DNA of 42,398 nucleotides from Candidatus Fermentithermobacillaceae bacterium (GTDB lineage: Bacteria > Bacillota > Sulfobacillia > Fermentithermobacillales > Fermentithermobacillaceae), in the NCBI GenBank assembly GCA_012512325.1, contig JAAZEL010000003.1, forward strand, positions 1 through 42,398, given 5' to 3'. Below the pieces are notes generated by a model. The model had not been told where the DNA came from. It saw nothing but the letters and a program-made list of their open reading frames with translations, and made no database searches. A program made the position numbers and the translations under genes. This document shows positions 34,639 through 42,398 of this stretch, piece after piece; position 1 is the first letter of the stretch; every line of letters begins with the position of its first letter.

Positions 34639-36501
34639 ATGGAGGGTGAAGCAAGGCAACACAAGGCCTCCAAGCAAGGCAAAGTCAGCACCTGGCGGGT
34701 ACTCAAGCAAGCCCTTGCGCTCGCCGGCAAACTTAACGTGTACCTGTATCTGGCTGCTATAGCTGCAATCATAGTGTCAGTGATCCACGTCGCTCAAGCC
34801 GACCTGCTTGCCCGCCTATGGGACTCAATGCTTGCAACGGATCTGCCCAAGTTCAAGCAAGCAGCCATCGCGACATTAGTCCTGGAAATAGCCGCTGTCA
34901 TCCTTGTCACCACGCAGAAAGCGTCGATTGGACGGTTCGGACATTCATCCTTGGCCCTGCTCAATTCGGGTGCAGCGCACAGGATCAGCCGCGCCTGTGC
35001 ATCTTACATGTCCCATGAGCACTCGGGGCAAATCATCGCCCGGGTCACAAACGACCTTAACCTGGTCCAAACCTTACTCCAAGACAACCTGTTAAGGCTC
35101 ATATCAGGGCTCCTCACTGCGGCACTGGCCATAGGTTACATGTTCTACAACGACTGGCTCCTGGCGATTATAGCTGTATTCGGCACACCCGTGATTTTCC
35201 TGGTTGTTGGGAAAATCCAGGCGCCCCTTGTCGCCCTTACCAGGGAAGCCCAGGAAGCCTTAGGCGAGATCAACGTACTGATTGAAGAATCCATAGCAGG
35301 CGCTGCCATCGCCCGAGTATTCGGACTTGTGAAAAACCTGTCTGCAAGGTTCCGCCGCTATAACCGGACATGGCGGGAGAAAAACACTCGCAGAAACGCC
35401 TTTGCGGCCTTGCTCTCGGCAGTGGGCTTGGTTGTATCCTTAACTCCCTTCCTCTTGGTGTTCGGTATAGGAGGCATCCTCATGCTCAGGGGGCGGGTCA
35501 CCTTCGGTATGTTGTTCGCCTTCGTCTTGCTTCTCGATTACACAACCTTCGCAATCGAGCACCTGCCCCGAACCCTGGGTGAGCTTGCGTCCAACTCAGC
35601 CGCCTTGGAACGGGTGCTTGAGGTGCTCCGATTGCCTGTGGAACGTGAGGACGGGGAAGCCTTTGAGTTTGTCCGGGGCGCCCCTGTGGTTGAACTCCGG
35701 AACGTGACCTTTACATACCCGGGCGCGGCGCAGCCTGCCCTTAAGAACGTGAGCTTTGCTGTGCACCAAGGTGAAAAAGTGGCATTTGCAGGTTCAAGCG
35801 GTTCAGGCAAGTCCACCATCTTCAGGCTGCTTCTTGGCGAATACGGGCCAGACCAGGGAGAAGTGCTGGTTGGAGGACATGAAGTCAGCAAGTGGTCCCT
35901 CCCCCATCTGCGTTCCCACTTCGCCAAAGTAAGCCAGGAAACATACCTGTTTCCCTACTCCATCAGGGAAAACCTCACCCTAGGCGCAGACGTTTCCGCT
36001 GAAGAACTTGACCTGGCCGCAAGCATCGCTTCCGCCGACGGGTTTATCGCGGAACTGCCCGATGGCTACGACACCCCTGTAGGCGAGCTGGCCGGTAGGT
36101 TTTCCGGGGGGGAGCGCCAGCGCTTGTCCCTGGCCCGGGCCATCTTGCGGAAACCGGAGATACTGCTCCTGGATGAAGCCACGTCAGCCATGGACTACCA
36201 GGTGGAACATCAAGTGATGGGTGGCCTGATGGAACTGTTTGAGAGGGGCACTGTCATGTCCATAGCCCACAGGCTTTCAACCATAGTAAACATGGACCGG
36301 ATCTGCGTGCTCCGCGAAGGTGAGCTGGTTGAGAGCGGAACCCATGAGTCACTTATGGCAGCCAAAGGCCGCTACGCTGCGCTTTATTCTAAACAAGAAA
36401 CGGAAGAGAGCACGGGCACCGCCAAGGAGAGCCATGAGCCCAAACACCGATGGTCTACAGCCCTCAAGGGGGGAGAAGCAGATGGCGCCTATATCAAGTA
36501 A
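34639..36501 (+). CDS. ABC exporter half-transporter 1 (TMD-NBD)
   Basis: The 620-residue protein has six membrane segments in the first about 320 residues, then an ATPase domain. The ATPase has Walker A GSSGSGKST (about 384-392), Q-loop VSQETYLFP, signature FSGGERQR (about 487-494), Walker B ILLLDEATS and switch SIAHRLST. Both the catalytic Glu and His are intact. GAGGGAG lies upstream of the ATG at 34639. The end overlaps the next half-transporter, so they are translationally coupled and probably form a heterodimer. MsbA/LmrA/BmrCD-like exporters move lipids, drugs or peptides; the cargo is not indicated. Confidence 0.93.
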   Translation: MEGEARQHKASKQGKVSTWRVLKQALALAGKLNVYLYLAAIAAIIVSVIHVAQADLLARLWDSMLATDLPKFKQAAIATLVLEIAAVILVTTQKASIGRFGHSSLALLNSGAAHRISRACASYMSHEHSGQIIARVTNDLNLVQTLLQDNLLRLISGLLTAALAIGYMFYNDWLLAIIAVFGTPVIFLVVGKIQAPLVALTREAQEALGEINVLIEESIAGAAIARVFGLVKNLSARFRRYNRTWREKNTRRNAFAALLSAVGLVVSLTPFLLVFGIGGILMLRGRVTFGMLFAFVLLLDYTTFAIEHLPRTLGELASNSAALERVLEVLRLPVEREDGEAFEFVRGAPVVELRNVTFTYPGAAQPALKNVSFAVHQGEKVAFAGSSGSGKSTIFRLLLGEYGPDQGEVLVGGHEVSKWSLPHLRSHFAKVSQETYLFPYSIRENLTLGADVSAEELDLAASIASADGFIAELPDGYDTPVGELAGRFSGGERQRLSLARAILRKPEILLLDEATSAMDYQVEHQVMGGLMELFERGTVMSIAHRLSTIVNMDRICVLREGELVESGTHESLMAAKGRYAALYSKQETEESTGTAKESHEPKHRWSTALKGGEADGAYIK

Positions 36502-38440
36502 TACTTCTAAGGCGCAGGTGAACGCAGGAAAGCAGACAAAGCCAAGAGGCCCCGGGCCCTTGCGACGCCTTTTGCCGTTCATAAAGCCGTATGCCGCCCT
36601 TTATCTGGTCGGGATAGTGGGCGTTGCCCTGGCTAACCTGGGGTTCAACGTGGTGTTTGCCCGGATGATCATAGACTTCACCCGCGGAGCAATGGAGATA
36701 AGCCCTCGTGCTATCTTGGGTTCGGTACCTCTCTTGGCTGCGTCCATGCTTGTCTTAGGTGTACTCGTGTTCTGGGCGGGACGGAAGCTCATCAATGCAA
36801 CCACCATGGTTCTGGGCGACCTGAGAGACGCCTTCTTTCACAAGGTCTTGACCATGCCTGTAGGAGAAACGGAACGACGGCACTCAGGAGACATCCTCTC
36901 CAGGGCAACCAACGACATCTCTCTGGCAGGCACGGCTTTCAGCCAATCGTTCCAGACCCTTGCCAACACCGTGTTTTCAGGAGTCGGCTCTGCCGTCTAT
37001 GCTGTCATGCTTGACCCAAAGCTAGGACTCATGGCCATTGCGGTATGCGCCCTACCTCTTATTGCCAGTTCCTTTTTCGTTCCGCGACTCCGCGCCGCCG
37101 GCAGGGTGCTTCAGGAAAGCAAAGGGAGGCTTGTATCGGGGTTTTCCGACCTCATCCAAGGCGCTGAGGTCATCAGGACTTTCAACCTTTCTGACGCCAT
37201 GTACCAGCGTGTAGCCGGTGAGATCGCACAAGTACAAGAAGCCGGCCTGCGGCAAGCACACCTGGAGGCGGGCCGGTCTGCCGCCGGAGGGGTGGCGGGG
37301 CTCATCAGGGTTCTGTTCACCGTATATGCCACCCGCCAGGCGATTCTGAACCCGGCCATGATACCCTTGCTTGTCGGCATAGTGCAGCTCATGAATCCCA
37401 TAGGGAACATGTTCTCCACCTTGGGCACAACCATCGCGGGGATACAAGCCAATCTCGCCGCCGGGGAGAGGGTGCTGGAAATACTGGACATTCCCGCAGA
37501 GCCCGTGATCTACACTCCCCCGATTGCTGCTACCCCTCTGAAGCCCACCCATGTGGTAACCGCCAGCGAGACAGCCGCCGACACGGCGGCCGCTGATACT
37601 GGCGCTGGCGACGCAGGAACAGAGGATGCAGGTATCGTGGGTGCAGATGGTGCCCGTCCCGGGGAAGCTATGCCTGGTGTCACAAAAGAAGCACCTGCAA
37701 TACTGGTCAAAGACCTGACGTTCAGATATCCTGACAACCCTGTGAATACCCTGGAAGGGGTGTGCTTCTCCGTACCCAAGGGCAAGACCGTGGCTGTGGT
37801 GGGCCCGTCCGGCAGCGGGAAGACAACCCTGTTTAAGGTGCTGCTTGGGCTGTACCCTCCCCTGTCAGGGGATATCTTGGTAGACAGCCAAAGCATCTAT
37901 GAGACCGACCTGGAAGCGTGGCGGGCCAAGTTCTCATATGTCCCCCAGGACGCCTTCCTGTTTTCGGGTACCGTGTTGGAAAACGTGCAAGGCTCCGAAC
38001 AAGGCGCGGGCCCTGACTCAGCTTTGGGCGAGGTTGACAAGGCGCTTGCCATCGCCCACGCCGACGAATTTGTCGGCAAGCTGCCCGACGGACTACATTC
38101 ACAGGTGGGGCAAAGGGGCGGAAACCTATCGGGAGGCCAGCGCCAACGGCTTGCCATCGCCAGGGCCGTCTTCAAAGACGCGCCTGTGCTGCTCTTGGAT
38201 GAAGCCACGTCGCACCTTGATACCGAATCTGAGAAGCTGGTCCAAGCTGCCCTGCAACAGCTGATGCAAACGCGCACTTGCATTGTGATCGCCCACAGGC
38301 TGTCCACAGTTGAGAACGCCCATCAGATCCTATACCTTGAAGACGGGAGAATAACTGAAAGGGGTACCCACGGGGAGCTAATGGCCGACCTTGACTCAAG
38401 GTACAGACTGCTGGTGGACAGGGAATTGTCACATAGATAA
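36482..38440 (+). CDS. ABC exporter half-transporter 2 (TMD-NBD)
   Basis: Partner of the preceding exporter. The 652 residues have six membrane segments and an ATPase domain with Walker A GPSGSGKTT (about 440-448), Q-loop VPQDAFLF, signature LSGGQRQR (about 549-556), Walker B VLLLDEATSHLD and VIAHRLST; all catalytic residues are present. Between the membrane and ATPase domains lies an Ala/Asp/Gly/Thr-rich linker of about 60 residues (near 37550-37690), unusual for this family. ATG 36482, six bases after GGGGGAG, is preferred; it overlaps half-transporter 1 by 20 bases. Earlier starts at 36434 and 36320 are possible. Confidence 0.93.
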   Translation: MAPISSNTSKAQVNAGKQTKPRGPGPLRRLLPFIKPYAALYLVGIVGVALANLGFNVVFARMIIDFTRGAMEISPRAILGSVPLLAASMLVLGVLVFWAGRKLINATTMVLGDLRDAFFHKVLTMPVGETERRHSGDILSRATNDISLAGTAFSQSFQTLANTVFSGVGSAVYAVMLDPKLGLMAIAVCALPLIASSFFVPRLRAAGRVLQESKGRLVSGFSDLIQGAEVIRTFNLSDAMYQRVAGEIAQVQEAGLRQAHLEAGRSAAGGVAGLIRVLFTVYATRQAILNPAMIPLLVGIVQLMNPIGNMFSTLGTTIAGIQANLAAGERVLEILDIPAEPVIYTPPIAATPLKPTHVVTASETAADTAAADTGAGDAGTEDAGIVGADGARPGEAMPGVTKEAPAILVKDLTFRYPDNPVNTLEGVCFSVPKGKTVAVVGPSGSGKTTLFKVLLGLYPPLSGDILVDSQSIYETDLEAWRAKFSYVPQDAFLFSGTVLENVQGSEQGAGPDSALGEVDKALAIAHADEFVGKLPDGLHSQVGQRGGNLSGGQRQRLAIARAVFKDAPVLLLDEATSHLDTESEKLVQAALQQLMQTRTCIVIAHRLSTVENAHQILYLEDGRITERGTHGELMADLDSRYRLLVDRELSHR

Positions 38441-38474
38441 CATACATGTACTCCGCGAAAGGAGGGAAACACCT

Positions 38475-39218
38475 TTGTACATACCGATTCCGGACCTCAG
38501 GCAGGCCAAGAACTTGCTTGTGGTATCACCCCACCCCGATGATGCCGAGATAGCGGCAGGCGGAACCATAGCACTCCTGGCTGAAGCAGGCGCCAGGATC
38601 ACTTACGCCATGGTAACGGACGGTTCCAGGGGCGGCCTGGAGCCTGGGGTCCCAGAGGCTCAGCTTGCCGCAACCAGAAGGGCTGAACAGGAACAAGCCG
38701 CAGAAGTGCTTGGGGTGGACGACATAATATGGCTGGGTTTTGAGGATACGGAGGTACCCGGACCTGAAGTGGTGCGGGAGCCCCTGATCTCTCTTATCAG
38801 GGAAATACAGCCTGATTTCGTGATCAGCCTGGACCCGTGGCTTCCCTATGAGGCACATCCTGACCACCGCAGAACCTCCATGGCGGCGGTTGAGGCTTGC
38901 CTGTTCGCCGGGTTGCCCATGGTCCAGCCTGAGGACTTGGAGCGCGGGTTGATCCCGCGGCAGGTAACAGGAGTTGCCCTGGCGTTGTCGCCCAAACCCA
39001 ACACCTTCATCGGTATCGACCGCACGTGGGAAAAGAAGGTTCAGGCCTTGCGATGCCATAGGTCCCAATTCCCAAGCCAGGTCTGGGAGATGTTCTACCC
39101 CGTTATACTGGCCAAGTCGCAGGAATACGGGAACAAGGCAAACGCAACGGTAGGAGAGGCGTTCAAAGTGCTTACCACCGCCCACCTTCATGTTATGGTG
39201 GATACATGGGAAGCTTGA
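38475..39218 (+). CDS. PIG-L/LmbE family N-deacetylase
   Basis: Zinc-dependent deacetylase acting on N-acetylglucosamine-type amides. The 247 residues have the metal motif SPHPDDAEIAAGGT (about residues 18-31) and the C-terminal metal His in YEAHPDHRRTS, with the usual MVTDGSRGG strand between them. TTG 38475 is chosen because AAAGGAGGG lies nine bases upstream; the open frame to 38391 overlaps the ABC gene. It sits 34 bases after the exporter and just ahead of a GH4 gene. With GH4 glycosidases and a GlcNAc-kinase-like protein nearby, an amino-sugar or diacetylchitobiose-type substrate is plausible, by analogy with ChbG-ChbF, where ChbG is an unrelated deacetylase. Confidence 0.9.
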   Translation: MYIPIPDLRQAKNLLVVSPHPDDAEIAAGGTIALLAEAGARITYAMVTDGSRGGLEPGVPEAQLAATRRAEQEQAAEVLGVDDIIWLGFEDTEVPGPEVVREPLISLIREIQPDFVISLDPWLPYEAHPDHRRTSMAAVEACLFAGLPMVQPEDLERGLIPRQVTGVALALSPKPNTFIGIDRTWEKKVQALRCHRSQFPSQVWEMFYPVILAKSQEYGNKANATVGEAFKVLTTAHLHVMVDTWEA

Positions 39219-39255
39219 TTGCAATGAAGGGAGGGACAACAGCGTCTTAACGGGC

Positions 39256-40614
39256 ATGAAGACTATCAAACTGGCGGTAGTGGGCGGGGGTTCATCGTAC
39301 ACCCCTGAGCTCATCGGCGGGCTTATCAAACGCTGGCAAAACGAGGAGTTCTTGGCCGGAGAACTGGCACTCATAGACATCCCCCAAGGCAAAGACAGAT
39401 TGGAACAAGTGGCCGCCTTGATACAGAGGATGATTGCAAGAGCAGATATGCCGTGCAAGGTAACCACGTGGACTGACCTTGCCGCCGGCCTTGAAGGTGC
39501 AGCTTTCGTCATCAGCCAGATCCGCGCGGGCGGGATGAAAGCCAGACAGACAGACGAGCACATCCCGGTTAGATACGGCATCGCCGGGCAGGAAACCACC
39601 GGTCCCGGCGGGTTTGCATGCGCCTTGAGGAGACGATTCCAGCGGCCATTGCCATCGCCGGAGAAATGCAAAGCGCGTGCCCAAACGCGTGGCTCCTCAA
39701 CTTCACCAACCCGTCGGGTATCGTAACCGAAGCACTGCTCAAGCACACACATACCAAGGTGTTCGGCCTGTGCAGCGTGCCCATATCGATCAAGATGGGT
39801 ATCGCCAAGGCTTTGGGGGTTCCCCACGAGAGGCTCAGCGTTGACGTGTCCGGTCGGCCTGAACCACCTGTCTTTCGTCACCGGCTTGTGCCTTGACGGC
39901 GAAAGCATAATGGACCGGGTGACGGAATCGCCTTTGCTCGACGAATACCTGGACAAGATCAAGGTAGGTAGACACCTTGGATTTTTCGTGAGGGAGCTCA
40001 AGGTGATCCCAGGCAGCTACCTCTACTACTACTGGTCCCGGGAGAAGGCAGTCAGGGAGCAGCAAGAAGACATATCTTCAGGCAAGGGCACAAGGGCGGA
40101 CCAGGTGATGAAAATCGAGGAAACCCTGTTCAAACTGTACGAAGACCACACCCTGGACACCCTCCCACCTAAACTCAAGCAACGGGGCGGCGCATATTAC
40201 TCTGATGTTGCCCTTAACTCGATCTCGAGCATAGTCAGGAATGCCCCCCATTTTGAAGTGCTCAACGTAGAAAATAAGGGGGCTGTACCGGGACTTCCGC
40301 AAGATGCAGTTGCGGAAGTGACCTCGGCGGTTGACGGCACCGGGCCCAAGCCGGTGGCGCAAAAGATGCTGCCCGCGGAAATCCTCGGGTTGGTCCAAAA
40401 GGTCAAGTGCTACGAACAGCTCACCGTGGAGGCGGCCATCACAGGCAGCGTTGAGAAAGCCTTTTCCGCCCTCATCAATCATCCTTTGGTTCAGGACGGG
40501 GAAATCGCGGCGCGGCTACTCAAGGACATACTGGAAGCTAACGCTGAGTTCTTACCTCAGTTCAAGGGGAAACATGTGCCTGTTATGATGGGGCCTTCCA
40601 GGCGGAGCTTCTGA
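39256..40614 (+). pseudogene. Second GH4 glycosidase gene, frameshifted twice
   Basis: Paralogue of the 30807 gene. Frame one (39256 to about 39630) has KLAVVGGGSSYTPE and GQETTGPGGFACALR. Frame two (about 39630 to 39855) has ETIPAAIAIAGEM, LNFTNPSG and the metal Cys in FGLCSVPISIK. Frame three (about 39855 to 40614) has VGLNHLSFVTG to the C-terminus. Compared with the intact paralogue, the first shift is consistent with two extra bases in GAGGAGA and the second with four extra bases around TCCGGTCGG, together restoring length and frame. All active-site motifs survive, so the damage is recent or is a sequence error. Confidence 0.82.
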
Positions 40615-40766
40615 TTGAGGTGTCTCAAGGGACGTTTATGGTTTTGGGACACATAAGGACAGTTTCTGATATGAGGGCCGGATTGCTGCATCCGGCTTGG
40701 ATCCTTGATCGGCATGCTTGTTGACGGCATTTGGATGGGCAATGTGCTACTGAAAGGAGGATGGAG

Positions 40767-41780
40767 ATGCCTTTCATTCTGGGAGTTGACGGCGGAGCTA
40801 CCAAGACCTTGGCGGTAGTGGGAGACGATACCGGCCGGATCCTGGGAGCAGGCCTGGGAGGGCCGACCAATTATCAGATCATAGGAATCGAACCCGCAAT
40901 GAGCAACCTCAACTCGGCGGTAAGGGGCGCCCTAAGCTACGCAGGCATCAGCATGGACAAGGTTGACTGCGCCGTGTTCGGGCTTGCAGGTGCCGATTTC
41001 CCCGTTGATTTCCGCAACCTCACCGCGGGTATCCAAAAGCTTTACCCCGGTCTGAAGTTTGAGATCGTCAACGATACATGGGTGGGCTTCCGTTCAGGCA
41101 CCGAGGAAGACTACGGCGGTGTGGTGATTGCAGGCACAGGGGCGAATTTCGCGGCGGCAGCCCCCGACGGGAGGAAGGTCACGGGCAGGGGAATGGGCTA
41201 TGAATGGGGCGGCGAAGGCGGTGCCGGGTATCTGATAAGGAGCGCGCTGCACTACGCCTTCAGGTCCAATGACGGCACAGGCCCCAAGTCCCGCCTGGAG
41301 CAAGTTGTGCTCTCACTGCTTGATTTCCCGTCTTACGATGATCTGTCCCTCTACATGTGCGAAGTTCAGGGCCAGTTCGCCAGGATCTACATGAAGGCTG
41401 AAGCGATTGTGCCGGCAGTGTTCCAGCTGGCTAATGAAGGCGACGAAGTATGCACGGACATACTCATGAACCTGGGCCACGCCATGGGAGACATCATAGG
41501 CAGGATGATCAAGTCCCTGGGTTCATGGCAGCTGCCTCAGGACGTTGTGATGGTTGGAAGCCTGTTCACAAAGGGTGCAAACCCGCTGTTGAGGGATTCG
41601 TTTGCCCTCTCTTGCCATAAGTTTGTGCCCTTTGCCAGGTTCAAGATGCCTGAGCTCGAGCCTGCCGGGGGAGCCTACCTCATGGGGCTGGAGAAAAGCA
41701 AGCTGCCGGCCAAGGGAGAAGCGAGGGCCAGGGCAATCGAAAGTTTCGGGCAACTTGAACTTGATGTGCCCGGAATCTGA
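40767..41780 (+). CDS. BadF/BadG-type ATPase, N-acetylglucosamine kinase-like
   Basis: ASKHA-fold sugar kinase. The 337 residues show the phosphate-1 loop LGVDGGATKT (residues 5-14), VFGLAGAD, the Asp of IVNDTWVGF, the phosphate-2 region IAGTGANFAAA, the RGMGYEWGGEGGAGYL motif shared with GlcNAc kinases, and a C-terminal GGAYLMG. Length fits the family. ATG 40767 lies six bases after AAAGGAGG; ATG 40761 directly abuts that site. It follows the broken GH4 gene by 152 bases. Phosphorylation of GlcNAc or a related amino sugar freed by the GH4/PIG-L enzymes would complete a catabolic route; this is an inference. Confidence 0.88.
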   Translation: MPFILGVDGGATKTLAVVGDDTGRILGAGLGGPTNYQIIGIEPAMSNLNSAVRGALSYAGISMDKVDCAVFGLAGADFPVDFRNLTAGIQKLYPGLKFEIVNDTWVGFRSGTEEDYGGVVIAGTGANFAAAAPDGRKVTGRGMGYEWGGEGGAGYLIRSALHYAFRSNDGTGPKSRLEQVVLSLLDFPSYDDLSLYMCEVQGQFARIYMKAEAIVPAVFQLANEGDEVCTDILMNLGHAMGDIIGRMIKSLGSWQLPQDVVMVGSLFTKGANPLLRDSFALSCHKFVPFARFKMPELEPAGGAYLMGLEKSKLPAKGEARARAIESFGQLELDVPGI

Positions 41781-41896
41781 AACACGCATGAAAAGATCGT
41801 CAAGCCTGACCCAGCCTGCCTTGGGAACCCTGCATTCGGAAATCCTCCGGACTGGGCCCCCAGGCAGGCCGGGCCCTTTCACTCCGTTTCCTCTTT

Positions 41897-41936
41897 CTTA
41901 TCACCTTAGGCCCGGTGGGCTTTACCTTATCACCTT
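41897..41936 (-). repeat. 11-bp direct repeat spanning the grpE stop
   Basis: CTTATCACCTT occurs at 41926-41936 (the last codons and start of the stop of grpE on the minus strand) and again at 41897-41907, 29 bases apart. A short GCCC/GGGC hairpin lies between the two copies. Confidence 0.7.
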
Positions 41937-42398
41937 CACCCTGCTCGGCCTGATGACTTCGCCCTTGTACATATATCCCCTCTGGAACACTTCCACTATG
42001 GCACCGTGCTCCCCGCCGCCCTCTTGGGCAAACACGGCTTCGTGGTACTCGGGGTCAAAGGGCTTGCCTACGGGGTCCTCCATGGGTTCTACGCCTTCCC
42101 TGGCCAGCACATCCAGGATCTGTCGCCGGATAAGGACTACCCCGTCGTAAAACGCTTTGAAAGCACCATCCCGGTCTTCCTCAGCGTTTTTCTCCCCGGC
42201 GGCCAGGGCCCTGTCGAAATTGTCCAGCACATCCAGCAAAGGCAATATGAGCTCAGCCTTACCTCTGTTTACCCGCCGGTGGATGTCCCTTTCAGTGCGC
42301 TTCCTGAAGTTTTCCATCTCCGACCTTGCCCTGAGGTACCTGTCCCAATAGTCCTCGGCCTTGGACTTCCATTGGTCCCGCTCAAGGGTGAGCACCTG
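41922..42398 (-). CDS. grpE: GrpE nucleotide exchange factor, 5' end beyond the window
   Basis: Nucleotide exchange factor of the DnaK chaperone. The visible 158 residues hold the long coiled-coil helix (DYWDRYLRARSEMENFRKR), LLDVLDNFDRAL, and the C-terminal beta domain with FDPEYHEAVF, GGEHGAIVEVFQRGY and RPSRVKVI. The frame is open at the right edge, so the N-terminus lies outside. Downstream on this strand there is no dnaK; the gene converges on the kinase gene. The usual hrcA-grpE-dnaK-dnaJ order is therefore broken here. Confidence 0.96.
   Translation of the reverse strand, partial: QVLTLERDQWKSKAEDYWDRYLRARSEMENFRKRTERDIHRRVNRGKAELILPLLDVLDNFDRALAAGEKNAEEDRDGAFKAFYDGVVLIRRQILDVLAREGVEPMEDPVGKPFDPEYHEAVFAQEGGGEHGAIVEVFQRGYMYKGEVIRPSRVKVIR

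Noticed and set aside
38526-40001. A 491-residue minus-strand open frame opposite the PIG-L and second GH4 genes
   Set aside because: It is antisense to two recognised genes, has no family motif and no ribosome site; GC-rich codon bias opens such frames.

Overview
The window comes from a Gram-positive-type bacterium, most likely a GC-rich member of the Bacillota (Clostridia or Limnochordia-like; this placement is inferred). The evidence is a HrcA/CIRCE-controlled groESL operon, a leucine T-box ahead of leuS, consensus sigma-A promoters, strong AGGAGG-type ribosome binding sites, frequent GTG and TTG starts, and a remnant of the Bacillota-type DUF2600 (YtpB) gene. Several conserved enzymes carry Ala/Gly/Asp-rich insertions.

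Layout. 1-3.3 kb (minus): groES-groEL under a perfect promoter and CIRCE, and comEA. 3.3-6.4 kb (minus): leuS with its T-box leader. 6.4-14.6 kb (minus): a tightly packed run of eight genes. It begins with four small membrane proteins (one DUF6754-like) and continues with N-acyl-D-amino-acid deacylase, a fold-type II PLP enzyme, an S12-type serine hydrolase and an M20 peptidase. This is the best candidate here for an undescribed system: a membrane module of unknown function tied to D-amino-acid or peptide breakdown. 15.1-19.0 kb (minus): an M14 carboxypeptidase, a DUF2600/polyprenyl-synthase deletion scar, and a TIM-barrel protein. 19.4-21.0 kb (plus): a RocB-like M20 enzyme with a clear terminator.

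21.1-30.6 kb is mixed: an orphan DNA methyltransferase, a CPBP membrane protease with a decayed partial duplicate beside it, a NusG-domain-II membrane protein, DUF554, sfsA, degV, a second serine hydrolase, and mnmA with a tandem repeat at its 3' end.

30.8-41.8 kb (mostly plus) is a carbohydrate region: an intact GH4 glycosidase, a broken GPH-type sugar symporter, a broken SAM methyltransferase, a pair of ABC exporter half-transporters, a PIG-L deacetylase, a second GH4 gene with two frameshifts, and a BadF/GlcNAc-kinase-like ATPase. The set suggests uptake and cleavage of an amino-sugar disaccharide, now partly decayed. The right edge cuts grpE (minus), which has no dnaK directly downstream.

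Peptide and D-amino-acid use (two M20, one M14, one D-aminoacylase, two S12-type hydrolases, DegV) is the recurring theme of the left two thirds. Gene decay is the recurring theme of the middle and right: five loci are truncated or frameshifted. All family names come from reading motifs; no database search was run.
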